DNA of 64,000 nt, taken from Phaeospirillum tilakii. GTDB taxonomy: Bacteria; Pseudomonadota; Alphaproteobacteria; Rhodospirillales; Magnetospirillaceae. A program made the position numbers and the translations under genes. The stretch spans positions 95,680-159,679 of the forward strand of contig NZ_JBHUIY010000004.1 in the NCBI RefSeq assembly GCF_042683125.1, in the 5' to 3' direction. The notes below the pieces were generated by a model. That model saw nothing but the letters and a program-made list of their open reading frames with translations. It made no database searches and was not told where the DNA came from. This document shows, one piece after another, positions 9,447 through 19,117 of the stretch (its first letter is position 1; the number at the start of each line of letters is the position of its first letter).

Positions 9447-10052
9447 GTGGACGCCAGCAAGGATGTCGATGTCATCAGCCGCGAGACGGTGTTCCAGGGC
9501 TATTTCCGGGTCGATCGCTACCGCCTGCGCCACCGCACCTTCGCCGGGGGCTGGTCGCGCGAGCTGGTGCGCGAGGTGTTCGAGCGCGGCCACGCGGTGG
9601 TGGTGCTGCTGTATGATCCCGAGCGCGACGAGGTGGCGCTGATCGAGCAGTTCCGCCCCGGGGCCTATGCCGCCGGCTGGCATCCCTGGCTGATCGAATG
9701 CGTCGCCGGGATCATCGAGGCGGGCGAGCATCCCGACGACGTCGCCCGGCGCGAGACGCGCGAAGAGGCGGGAGCCGATCCCGAGGCGATGGTCCATGTC
9801 GGCGATTTCCTGCTCACCGCCGGCGGCTCGTCGGAAAGCTGCCGGCTGTATTGCGCCCGGATCGACAGCCGCGCCATCCATGGCGTGCACGGGCTGGAGA
9901 GCGAGGGCGAGGACATCCGCACCCATGTCGTTTCCACCGCCGAGGCGCTGGCGATGGTCCGCGACGGGCGGATCAACAACGCGATGGCGGTGCTGGCGCT
10001 GCAATGGCTGGTGCTGGAGAAGGACCGGGTGCGGCGGGAGCTGGCGCGATGA
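9447..10052 (+). CDS. Nudix hydrolase, ADP-ribose pyrophosphatase (NudF type)
   Basis: A 201-residue protein with a complete Nudix box starting GIIEAGEHPDDVARRE and ending TREEAG (about 91-112). The REEAG glutamates bind the catalytic Mg. The sequence around it (ALIEQFRPGAYAAGWHPWLIE upstream, GGSSESCRLYCARID downstream) is that of ADP-ribose diphosphatases, which hydrolyse ADP-ribose to AMP and ribose 5-phosphate. GTG start with GGAGAG upstream. Stands alone, divergent from ettA. Confidence 0.87.
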   Translation: MDASKDVDVISRETVFQGYFRVDRYRLRHRTFAGGWSRELVREVFERGHAVVVLLYDPERDEVALIEQFRPGAYAAGWHPWLIECVAGIIEAGEHPDDVARRETREEAGADPEAMVHVGDFLLTAGGSSESCRLYCARIDSRAIHGVHGLESEGEDIRTHVVSTAEALAMVRDGRINNAMAVLALQWLVLEKDRVRRELAR

Positions 10053-10171
10053 GGCAACGGGCCGGCCTTGCGATGCCGGCATGGAAGGGCGGGGCAAAGC
10101 GCGGGTCGGCCCCGGCCGCTTCGGGACTAGAGTCGGGAACCGGTGCGATCGGCAAGAGGGAGGCGAACAAG

Positions 10172-10795
10172 ATGCGTCTGCTGACGACCGGAGCGGGGCT
10201 GATGCTGGCGCTGGCGGTGGTGACGGCGGGTCCGGGGCTGGCGGCCGACGGGCCGGCGGCGGCGCGGCCCGACCCGGTGCCGGGCTGGCTGGACTCCGCC
10301 CGCGCCGCCCATGCGCGCGGCGATCTGGCCCGCGCCGCCCATGATCTCGAGGCGGCGGTGTCCGACCTGCAAACCCGGATCGGCGCCCAGTTGGCCGCCG
10401 CCCTGCCGCCGCCGCCGTCGGGCTGGCAGGCCGAGGCGGCCGAAACCCAGAGCCTGTTCAGCTCGGGCGGCGGGCTGTCGGTCGGGCGGGCCTTCACCCG
10501 CGAGGATGCCAGCGTCAACGTGCTGTTGATTCTGGACAGCCCGGCGGTGGCCGCCGCCGCCGCCCAGTTCCAGCCCGGGGCGCCGCTGGCGGCCAATGTC
10601 CGCCGGGTCAAGGTGGCGGGCGAGGAGGCGCTGGTGCGCTGGGATGGCGGCACCCATTCCGGCGACGTGACGCTGGTGCTGGGCGGCCGTGCCCTGCTTC
10701 AGGTCGAGGGCGACGGGGTGGCCTCTTCCGACCTGCTGCTCGACACCGCCAAGGGCTGGAACCTCGGCGTGATCCGCAAGCTGCTGGGGTTGTGA
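10172..10795 (+). CDS. Exported hypothetical protein
   Basis: A 207-residue protein with a clear signal peptide (about 1-24, MRLLTTGAGLMLALAVV then an Ala-rich cleavage site). GGGAGG lies 8 nt before ATG 10172. The mature part has an Ala-rich helical segment (35-75) and then a beta-rich region with FSSGGGLSVGR and ALVRWDGGTHSGDVTL. Family not recognised; likely periplasmic. Confidence 0.7.
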   Translation: MRLLTTGAGLMLALAVVTAGPGLAADGPAAARPDPVPGWLDSARAAHARGDLARAAHDLEAAVSDLQTRIGAQLAAALPPPPSGWQAEAAETQSLFSSGGGLSVGRAFTREDASVNVLLILDSPAVAAAAAQFQPGAPLAANVRRVKVAGEEALVRWDGGTHSGDVTLVLGGRALLQVEGDGVASSDLLLDTAKGWNLGVIRKLLGL

Positions 10796-10813
10796 ACGGC
10801 GGCGGGGCAACGC

Positions 10814-11596
10814 TCAGCCCGGCTTCCGTCCCCGTCCCAGCCAGCTGATCACCCGGCGCGAGAGCCGCGCCAGCCGGCCCCGTCTCTGTGGGTGGGCCTG
10901 ATCCTGCGGTGCGCCGTGGTGGGGGTGTGGCGGCGCCCCATAGACCCGTTCATAGAGTGCCTCGGTCGGCTCCGTCTCCGCGAACGTACACACGCCGTTG
11001 CCGAACCGGCCGAGCGCGCCGAAATTGGCCAGGGCATCAAAGCAGGCGCATTCGAAGGTCAGTTCGGGGAAGTCGGCGGCAAGCCGGCGGAAAATCGGCG
11101 TGGGGAAGCCCCACGCGGTGTCGAACCTGAATTCATAGCGATCGGGGGTGGCGGACACCTCCTTGAACGCATAGCAGTTCCACTTGGTGCCCCAGTGTTC
11201 GAGGCACCAGTCATACCAGCTGTAATGGCCCGTCGCGGCGAAGGCCGCGAGGCAGCGCCGGGCGGCGGCCAGGAGTTCCGGTCGGTTCTCCTCCAGATGG
11301 GCCCGGAGCTGTTCGAGCGTCGTAAGGTCCCGCTCCCGCGCCCAGTCGGTTGCGAGGGCGGAGCCGGCGCCGATGGTGTCGGGCGTCTGTCCGGTCAGGG
11401 CCTCGATGGCGATCGCCGTCTCGCCGCTGCGGGTGGTGTCGATCAGGGCTTCCGGCATCGGCAGGATCGCCTGGAAATCGAGAACGATCGACCCCGGCCC
11501 TCCGCCGTCCGGGACGCGGAGGCAGCGGTTGCGGAAGGCGAGCAGCGCCGGAGCCGGGCCGGTGACGATGCACAGAGTGGTGAGATCATTGGGCAT
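10814..11596 (-). CDS. Api92-like (DUF1281, ferredoxin-fold) protein
   Basis: A 260-residue protein with the hallmark segment GHYSWYDWCLEHWGTKWNCY (about 141-160), followed by a strand-rich FRFDTAWGFPTP and FECACFD. This is the YubB/Api92-like family, which is common on plasmids, phages and genomic islands and has no settled function. The C-terminal ~40 residues are basic and Pro/His-rich and look disordered. Transcribed toward the exported protein gene and divergent from ffh. Confidence 0.75.
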   Translation of the reverse strand: MPNDLTTLCIVTGPAPALLAFRNRCLRVPDGGGPGSIVLDFQAILPMPEALIDTTRSGETAIAIEALTGQTPDTIGAGSALATDWARERDLTTLEQLRAHLEENRPELLAAARRCLAAFAATGHYSWYDWCLEHWGTKWNCYAFKEVSATPDRYEFRFDTAWGFPTPIFRRLAADFPELTFECACFDALANFGALGRFGNGVCTFAETEPTEALYERVYGAPPHPHHGAPQDQAHPQRRGRLARLSRRVISWLGRGRKPG

Positions 11597-12007
11597 GGCA
11601 AGGCTCTGTCGTTGCGGTCGCCAACATCGACGACAGCCGCCGTGGCGCGCGAAGCGGGGAAGGGGGGGGGGGCGTCAATTTCTTTTTTTGATTGCCACGA
11701 GTCAATCTTATTAAACTCAGAAAGAGATTCGATTCTTGAAGGCTAAAATAAACCGAAAATTTTTCGCTGTTTGTGGGCGCGGAGGACGGGGCAGCGGGGA
11801 GGGGGCAGGGTGGGGGGCAGCGGTTGCGGTCGCGCACGGAAATCTGTGCATTTTTATTGACCGGGGGTGGGGAACGGAGTAGAAACCGCCTCTCTTCGGT
11901 TCGCTGAAGACGGATTTATGCCCCCGAGGGGGTCCGCCGGCCCGCGAGTTTCGCGCACCGGCGTGACTTTCGTTGCGGGCGAACGGCCACCAGGGTGGGG
12001 AAAGCGC
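11597..12007. other. Intergenic region upstream of ffh with an AT-rich island
   Basis: No convincing gene. Between about 11690 and 11770 the DNA becomes AT-rich, with a short inverted repeat GATTGCC...CAATC and TTATTAAAC, TAAAATAAAC tracts that could be promoter elements. A G-rich purine tract follows (11785-11825). The ffh reading frame is open back to 11867, but the first ~47 residues lack Ffh similarity, so ffh is taken to start at 12008. A divergent promoter region for ffh and the Api92-like gene is the simplest reading. Confidence 0.5.
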
Positions 12008-13372
12008 ATGTTCGAGAGCCTGAGCGCGAAACTGGGTGACGTGTTCGAACGCCTGACCGGGCGGGGGGCACTGACCGAAGCCGACGTCACCGAGGCGCTG
12101 CGCGAGGTTCGCGTCGCCCTGCTCGAAGCCGACGTCGCCCTGCCGGTGGTCAAGGAACTGATGGGCCGGGTCAAGGCCCGCGCCGTCGGCACCGAGGTGA
12201 TCAAGTCGGTCTCCCCCGGCCAGATGGTGGTCAAGGTCGTCCATGACGAGCTGATGGACACCCTCGGCAGCAAGGGGGTCGAACTCAACCTCAGCGTCAC
12301 CCCGCCGGCGGTGGTGCTGATGGTCGGCCTTCAGGGCTCGGGCAAGACCACCACTTCGGCCAAGCTGGCGCTGCGCCTCAAGAAGGCCGGCAAGAAGGTG
12401 CTGCTGGCCTCGCTCGACGTCTACCGCCCGGCGGCGCAGCGGCAGTTGGAGATCCTGGCCGAGCAGGCCGAGGTCGGCTCGCTGCCGATCGTGATGGGCG
12501 AGCAGCCGGTGGCGATCACCCACCGCGCCCTCGACATGGCCCGCAAGGAAGGCTTCGACGTCCTGATCCTCGACACCGCCGGCCGTCTGCATATCGACGA
12601 GGCGCTGATGGCCGAGGTCGCCGAGGTGCGCGACGTCGCCCGCCCGGCCGAGACCCTGCTGGTCACCGACGCGATGACCGGTCAGGACGCGGTGACCCTG
12701 GCCCGCGAATTCAACGAGAAGGTCGGCGTCACCGGCATCGTGCTGACCCGGATCGACGGCGACGCCCGCGGCGGCGCCGCTTTGTCGATGCGCGCGGTCA
12801 CCGGCCGGCCGATCAAGTTCCTCGGCGCGGGCGAAAAGCTCGACGCGCTCGAAGTGTTCCACCCCGACCGCGTCGCCGGCCGCATCCTCGGCATGGGCGA
12901 CATCGTCTCCCTGGTCGAAAAGGCGATGGAGACGGTCGAGAAGGAAGAGGCCGAGCGGCTCGCCAAGCGGATCGAGAAGGGCAAGTTCGACCTCGACGAC
13001 ATGCGCAAGCAGTTCGCCCAGGTCCGCAAGATGGGCGACCTCAAGGGTATGCTCGGCATGCTGCCGGGCGCCGGCAAGATGGCCGCCGCGATGAAGGATG
13101 CCAGCGTCGATCCCAAGCTGCTGGCGCGCCAGGAGGCGATCATCCTGTCGATGACGATGCAGGAACGCCGCAATCCCGACCTGATCAAGGCCTCGCGCAA
13201 GAAGCGCATCGCCGCCGGCGCCGGGGTGGACGTCCAGGAGGTCAACAAGCTGCTGAAGCAGTACCTGATGATGTCCGACGTGATGAAGAAGGTTGCCAAG
13301 TTGGGGCAGAAAGGGCTGGCGCGCCATGGCATCGCCGGGCTGCTGCCGCCCAACATCAGAATGGGGCGGTAG
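12008..13372 (+). CDS. ffh: Ffh, signal recognition particle GTPase
   Basis: A 454-residue cytoplasmic protein that with 4.5S RNA targets nascent membrane proteins to FtsY. The N domain begins MFESLSAKLGDVFERLTGRG. The G domain has G1 GLQGSGKTTTSAKLA (about 104), DVYRPAAQRQL, the DTAGR motif and TRIDGDARGG. The methionine-rich M domain follows (GMLGMLPGAGKM and MTMQERRNPDLI). Length is typical. First gene of the conserved ffh-rpsP-rimM-trmD-rplS string. Confidence 0.95.
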   Translation: MFESLSAKLGDVFERLTGRGALTEADVTEALREVRVALLEADVALPVVKELMGRVKARAVGTEVIKSVSPGQMVVKVVHDELMDTLGSKGVELNLSVTPPAVVLMVGLQGSGKTTTSAKLALRLKKAGKKVLLASLDVYRPAAQRQLEILAEQAEVGSLPIVMGEQPVAITHRALDMARKEGFDVLILDTAGRLHIDEALMAEVAEVRDVARPAETLLVTDAMTGQDAVTLAREFNEKVGVTGIVLTRIDGDARGGAALSMRAVTGRPIKFLGAGEKLDALEVFHPDRVAGRILGMGDIVSLVEKAMETVEKEEAERLAKRIEKGKFDLDDMRKQFAQVRKMGDLKGMLGMLPGAGKMAAAMKDASVDPKLLARQEAIILSMTMQERRNPDLIKASRKKRIAAGAGVDVQEVNKLLKQYLMMSDVMKKVAKLGQKGLARHGIAGLLPPNIRMGR

Positions 13373-13446
13373 AACCCGCCCGGTCCAGTCGCCCAGGGCG
13401 GTCCGCCGCCCACGGTGTTTGATTTCGAACAGAGGAAGACCCAAGG

Positions 13447-13806
13447 ATGGCTCTGAAGATTCGCCTTTCCCGCGGTGGCGCCAAGAAGCGCCCGTTCTAC
13501 AAGATCGTGGTCACCGACGCCCGCTCGCCGCGCGACGGCCGCTTCATCGAGAAGATCGGCACCTACAACCCGATGCTGCCGAGCGACAGCGGCCTGCGTC
13601 TGGTGCTCGACCAGGAACGCGCCAAGCATTGGCTGTCGGTCGGCGCCCAGCCGACCGACCGTCTGGTTCGCTTCTTCGCCGACCTCGGTCTGGTGGTGAA
13701 GCCGGCCCGTCCCGAGCAGACCAAGCAGCCGCAGCCGAAGGCCAAGGCGCAGCTCCGCGCCAAGGAAGCGGCCGAGCGCGCCGCCGCCGCGGCTTCGGCG
13801 GAGTAA
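13447..13806 (+). CDS. rpsP: 30S ribosomal protein S16
   Basis: 119 residues, starting MALKIRLSRGGAKKRPFYKI, which is the S16 signature, with GTYNPM and the ERAKHWLSVGAQPTD motif. The C-terminal ~35 residues form a Lys/Ala-rich extension common in alphaproteobacterial S16. AGAGGA precedes the ATG. In the classic ribosomal and tRNA-modification operon. Confidence 0.96.
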   Translation: MALKIRLSRGGAKKRPFYKIVVTDARSPRDGRFIEKIGTYNPMLPSDSGLRLVLDQERAKHWLSVGAQPTDRLVRFFADLGLVVKPARPEQTKQPQPKAKAQLRAKEAAERAAAAASAE

Positions 13807-13815
13807 TCACGCCCG

Positions 13816-14355
13816 ATGGCCTCGCGTGTCTGTGTCGGGCTGGTCGTCGGCGTGCACGGCGTGCGGGGCGCGGTCCGTCTCAAGAGCTTCACCGAGGTGG
13901 CGGCCGACATCGGCCGCTACTCCCCGGTGGAGGACGAGAGCGGAACGCGGCGCTGGCGGCTCCGGGTCACGGGTGAAGCCAAGGGGGCGGTGATCGCCAC
14001 CCTCGACGGCATCGCCGACCGTGACGCGGCCGAGGCGCTGAAAGGGGCGCGGCTGTATGTCGAGCGGGCCCGTCTGCCCGCGACCGGCGAGGACGAGTTC
14101 CTCTATGCCGATCTGGTCGGCCTCGTGGCCGTTACCGGGGAAGGCGACCGGTTGGGACGGGTCGGCGCGGTGGCCGATCACGGCGCCGGCGACGTGCTGG
14201 ACATCACCCTGGACGAAGGCGGCAGCCTGCTGCTGCCCTTCACCCGGGCCAGCGTGCCGGAAGTCGATCTCGCCAACGGCCGACTGGTGGTGGTGCCGCC
14301 GGTCTATGCCGAGGGCGGGCAGGAAAACGAGGGCGCGGGTGGAGCAGAGACCTGA
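13816..14355 (+). CDS. rimM: RimM, 16S rRNA processing and 30S maturation factor
   Basis: 179 residues. The N-terminal RimM barrel begins VCVGLVVGVHGVRGAVRLKS and the C-terminal PRC-barrel contains FLYADLVGLVAVT and LLLPFTRASVPEVDL. It binds S19 in the 30S head during maturation. Ten bases after rpsP; its stop overlaps the predicted trmD start. Confidence 0.95.
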   Translation: MASRVCVGLVVGVHGVRGAVRLKSFTEVAADIGRYSPVEDESGTRRWRLRVTGEAKGAVIATLDGIADRDAAEALKGARLYVERARLPATGEDEFLYADLVGLVAVTGEGDRLGRVGAVADHGAGDVLDITLDEGGSLLLPFTRASVPEVDLANGRLVVVPPVYAEGGQENEGAGGAET

Positions 14356-15061
14356 CGGGCCGTGGCGTGCCACGGTGCTGACGATCTTCCCGGAGATGTT
14401 TCCGGGGCCGCTCGGCCTGTCGCTGGCCGGGCGTGGTCTGGCCGAGGGAATCTGGTCGCTCGATGCGGTCGATATCCGCGGCTATGCCACCGACCGTCAC
14501 CGTTCGGTCGATGATTCGCCGTTCGGCGGCGGGGCCGGGATGGTGATGCGCCCCGACGTGCTCGACGCCGCTCTTGACGGCGCGGGCGGGGTCGGGCCGC
14601 TGATCTATCTGACCCCGCGCGGGCGGCGGCTCGATCAGCCGCTGGTGCGGGAATTGGCGGCGGGGCCCGGGGTCCGGGTGCTGTGCGGCCGGTTCGAAGG
14701 GGTCGATCAGCGTCTGCTGGAGGCCCGCGAGGCGGTCGAGGTCAGCATCGGCGACTTCATCCTGTCCGGCGGCGAGCCGGCGGCGCTGGTGATGCTCGAC
14801 GCGGTGGTGCGGTTGTTGCCGGGGATCGTCGGCGCGGCCGAATCGCTGGACGAAGAGAGTTTCGAGTGGGGATTGCTCGAATATCCCCATTATACCCGTC
14901 CCCAGCTGTGGCAGGGGCGGGCGGTGCCGGAGGTGTTGCTGTCCGGTCACCACGAGAAGATTCGCGCCTGGCGGCGTCGCCAGGCGGAGGAGATAACCCG
15001 GCGGCGCCGGCCCGATCTGTGGGACCGGTACCAGGCCGCCACTGACCTGAGCGAGGGTTGA
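14339..15061 (+). CDS. trmD: TrmD, tRNA (guanine37-N1)-methyltransferase
   Basis: A 240-residue SPOUT enzyme that methylates G37 of tRNAs with SAM and prevents frameshifting. Motifs: VLTIFPEMFPGPLG near the start, DDSPFGGGAGMVMRPD, LCGRFEGVDQR, the knot loop SIGDFILSGGEPAALV and EYPHYTRP. GTG 14339 gives the standard length and overlaps the rimM end by 17 bp; a second GTG at 14375 is also possible. Confidence 0.94.
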   Translation: MEQRPDGPWRATVLTIFPEMFPGPLGLSLAGRGLAEGIWSLDAVDIRGYATDRHRSVDDSPFGGGAGMVMRPDVLDAALDGAGGVGPLIYLTPRGRRLDQPLVRELAAGPGVRVLCGRFEGVDQRLLEAREAVEVSIGDFILSGGEPAALVMLDAVVRLLPGIVGAAESLDEESFEWGLLEYPHYTRPQLWQGRAVPEVLLSGHHEKIRAWRRRQAEEITRRRRPDLWDRYQAATDLSEG

Positions 15062-15064
15062 GCC

Positions 15065-15496
15065 ATGGTGAACATCATTGAGCAGCTCGAAAAGGAGCAG
15101 ATCGAGAAGCTGACCGCCGCGCGCGGCGTCCCCAGCTTCGCCCCCGGCGACACCGTCAAGGTGAACGTCAAGGTGATCGAAGGCAACCGCGAGCGTGTCC
15201 AGGCCTACGAAGGCGTCTGCATCGCCCGCAAGAACGACGGCATCAATTCGTCGTTCATCGTCCGCAAGATCTCCTACGGTGAAGGCGTCGAGCGTATCTT
15301 CCCGCTCTACTCGCCGAACATCGCCTCGATCGAGGTGGTCCGTCGCGGCGACGTCCGCCGGGCCAAGCTGTACTACCTGCGCGACCTGCGCGGCAAGGCG
15401 GCCCGCATCGCCGAGCAGACCACCGGCCATTCCGGCAAGGTGGCCGCCGCCGAGCGCGCCGACGCCGCCGCCGCCAAGGCGAAGGCGAAAGAGTAA
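15065..15496 (+). CDS. rplS: 50S ribosomal protein L19
   Basis: 143 residues. Signature segments are PSFAPGDTVKVNVKVIEGNR, RVQAYEGVCIARKN and GEGVERIFPLYSPNI, followed by RRAKLYYLRDLRGKAARI. The last ~25 residues are an Ala/Lys-rich tail. Four bases after trmD; final gene of the operon. Confidence 0.96.
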   Translation: MVNIIEQLEKEQIEKLTAARGVPSFAPGDTVKVNVKVIEGNRERVQAYEGVCIARKNDGINSSFIVRKISYGEGVERIFPLYSPNIASIEVVRRGDVRRAKLYYLRDLRGKAARIAEQTTGHSGKVAAAERADAAAAKAKAKE

Positions 15497-15530
15497 CTTC
15501 GGCCGTCCCTCGGCCGGTCTGGCGATGGTG

Positions 15531-15643
15531 GGCGGGCTGCCGCCCGCACCCGCCCGGGGCGATGCCCCGGACCCCCTTTATTTTCGAAAATAAGGGGGGC
15601 CGGGGGCTTGGCCCCCGGGCGGGGTGCGGGGCGGCAGCCCCGC
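15531..15643. repeat. Family B repeat, full inverted pair
   Basis: GGCGGGCTGCCGCCC and CCCGGGGCGATGCCCCGG hairpins, a central palindrome TTATTTTCGAAAATAA (15581-15596), then the mirrored arm with GGGGGCTTGGCCCCC and GGGGCGGCAGCCCC. It lies between rplS and leuC and could terminate rplS transcription. Related copies at 29650-29738 and 52765-52815. Confidence 0.75.
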
Positions 15644-15725
15644 CGCTCCCCGGCCGGTGCCGGATGTGTCCGACCTTTGAGGCGATCGGGCCCGACCGGG
15701 CCGCGCCGCACTTCAGGGAATCGTC

Positions 15726-17129
<1,404 letters not shown>

Positions 17130-17133
17130 GGCG

Positions 17134-17739
17134 ATGGAGAAGTTCACCGTTCTCACCGGCGTCGCGGCGCCGTTGCCGATGATCAACGTCGATACCGACA
17201 TGATCATCCCCAAGCTGTTCCTCAAGACGATCAAGCGCACCGGGCTCGGCAAGAACCTGTTCGACGAGATGCGCTACACCCCGGACGGCAAGGAAGTCCC
17301 CGACTTCGTGCTCAACAAGGCGGCCTACCGTTCGGCCAGCATCCTGGTGGCCGGGGCCAATTTCGGCTGCGGCTCGTCGCGCGAGCATGCCCCGTGGGCG
17401 ATCCTCGATTTCGGCATCCGCTGCGTGATCGCGCCGAGCTTCGCCGACATCTTCTACAACAACTGTTTCAAGAACGGCATCCTGCCGATCAAGCTGCCGC
17501 AGGAGCAGGTCGACAAGCTGATGGACGACGCCAATCGCGGCGCCAACGCCATCGTCACCGTCGATCTGGTCAAGCAGACCATCACCGGTCCCGACGGCGG
17601 CTGCATCGCCTTCGAGGTCGATCCCTTCCGCAAGCATTGCCTGCTGAACGGTCTCGACGACATCGGTTTGACGATGCAGCGGGCCGACCGCATCGCTTCG
17701 TTCGAACAGACCCGCACCCAGTCCCAGCCTTGGCTGTGA
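17134..17739 (+). CDS. leuD: 3-isopropylmalate dehydratase small subunit
   Basis: 201 residues forming the swivel domain of the LeuCD heterodimer. Characteristic stretches are NVDTDMIIPKLFLK, ILVAGANFGCGSSREHAPWA and the IAPSFADIFYNNCFKNGILP segment. Normal length and immediate linkage to leuC make the call secure. Confidence 0.97.
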   Translation: MEKFTVLTGVAAPLPMINVDTDMIIPKLFLKTIKRTGLGKNLFDEMRYTPDGKEVPDFVLNKAAYRSASILVAGANFGCGSSREHAPWAILDFGIRCVIAPSFADIFYNNCFKNGILPIKLPQEQVDKLMDDANRGANAIVTVDLVKQTITGPDGGCIAFEVDPFRKHCLLNGLDDIGLTMQRADRIASFEQTRTQSQPWL

Positions 17740-17826
17740 TTTGACCTTCGGGTTAACCAACAAGGATTGACGCCGCCGCCGCAAGGCGGTAGGCACCATC
17801 CGATCGTTATAATTTGGGAGCGTACC

Positions 17827-18933
17827 ATGTCCGCCAAGAAACTTTTGATTCTTCCCGGCGACGGCATTGGCGTCGAAGTGATGGCGCAGGTGCGCCGGAT
17901 CATCGACTGGCTGGGGAAGCGGCGGAAAATCGAGTTCGACCTGTCCGAGGGTCTGATCGGTGGCTCGGCCTATGACGTCCACGGCACCCCGCTGGCCGAC
18001 GAAACCCTGGCCGACGCGCTGGCGGCCGATGCGGTGCTGCTCGGCGCGGTCGGCGGCCCGAAGTGGGACAACCTGCCGTTCGACAAGAAGCCGGAACGCG
18101 GCCTGCTCAAGATCCGCAAGGAAATGGGCCTGTTCGCCAACCTGCGTCCGGCCACCGTGTTCGACGCCCTGGTCGATGCCTCGACCCTCAAGCCCGAGAT
18201 CGTCGCCGGCCTCGACATCATGATCCTGCGCGAACTGACCGGCGGCCTCTATTTCGGCCAGCCGCGCGGGATCGAGACCCTGCCCGACGGCTCGCGCCGG
18301 GGCGTCAACACCCTGGTCTACACCACCGAGGAAGTCCGCCGCATCGGCCGGGTCGCCTTCGAACTGGCCCGCAAGCGCAACAAGCGGGTCTGCTCGGTCG
18401 ACAAGGCCAACGTGCTCGAATGCACCGTGCTGTGGCGCGAGGAGATGGTCAAGCTCCAGCGCGAGGAATTCCCCGACGTCGAGCTGTCCCACATGTACGT
18501 GGACAACGCGGCGATGCAGCTGGTGCGCAATCCCAAGCAGTTCGACGTGATGGTCACCGAGAACACCTTCGGCGACATCCTGTCCGACTGCGCGGCGATG
18601 CTGACCGGCTCGCTCGGCATGCTGCCGTCGGCCTCGCTCGGCGCCGCCGACGAAAACGGCCGCCGTCGTGCCCTGTACGAGCCGGTGCATGGCTCGGCCC
18701 CGGACATCGCCGGCAAGGACATCGCCAACCCGCTGGCGACCATCCTGTCCTTCGCGATGTGCCTGCGCTACTCGTTCGATATGGAGGCCGAGGCCGACCT
18801 GATCGAAACCGCGGTCAAGACCGTGCTGAAGGGCGGTCTGCGCACCGGCGACATCATGCAGCCGGGCAAGGCCAAGGTCTCCACCACCGTGATGGGTGAG
18901 GCCGTGGTGCGCGAACTCGACAAGATCGGCTGA
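17827..18933 (+). CDS. leuB: 3-isopropylmalate dehydrogenase
   Basis: 368 residues, NAD-dependent oxidative decarboxylase of leucine synthesis. Motifs: LPGDGIGVEVM, LGAVGGPKWD, RELTGGLYFG, YVDNAAMQLVRNPKQFDV and the catalytic GSAPDIAGKDIANP. GGGAG lies 7 nt before ATG 17827; an upstream in-frame extension to 17767 lacks homology. Final gene of leuCDB and followed by a strong terminator. Confidence 0.97.
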   Translation: MSAKKLLILPGDGIGVEVMAQVRRIIDWLGKRRKIEFDLSEGLIGGSAYDVHGTPLADETLADALAADAVLLGAVGGPKWDNLPFDKKPERGLLKIRKEMGLFANLRPATVFDALVDASTLKPEIVAGLDIMILRELTGGLYFGQPRGIETLPDGSRRGVNTLVYTTEEVRRIGRVAFELARKRNKRVCSVDKANVLECTVLWREEMVKLQREEFPDVELSHMYVDNAAMQLVRNPKQFDVMVTENTFGDILSDCAAMLTGSLGMLPSASLGAADENGRRRALYEPVHGSAPDIAGKDIANPLATILSFAMCLRYSFDMEAEADLIETAVKTVLKGGLRTGDIMQPGKAKVSTTVMGEAVVRELDKIG

Positions 18934-18956
18934 TCGGCCGTCATCTTGGGGTAAAG

Positions 18957-18990
18957 GAACGGGAGCGGCTCGGCGCCGCTCCCGTTTTTT
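18957..18990 (+). terminator. Rho-independent terminator after leuB
   Basis: An ACGGGAGCGGC / GCCGCTCCCGT stem with a short loop followed directly by a run of six T. Located 24 bp after the leuB stop. Confidence 0.9.
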
Positions 18991-18991
18991 C

Positions 18992-19116
18992 GTGGGCGCT
19001 GCCCACACCCGCCAAGGGCCGCAGGCCCTTGGATCCCATTCCCTGGCCTGCGTGCCCCGACCATCAAAGGGTTCCAAGGGCCTTGCGGCCCTTGGCGGGT
19101 CCGGGCGGAGCCCGGG
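18992..19116. repeat. Family A repeat, full inverted pair
   Basis: Arms GTGGGCGCTGCCCAC + CCAAGGGCCGCAGGCCCTTGG and the inverted copy ending CCGGGCGGAGCCCGG. It ends one base before the stop codon of the minus-strand DUF2478-DUF364 gene. Confidence 0.85.
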
Positions 19117-19117
19117 A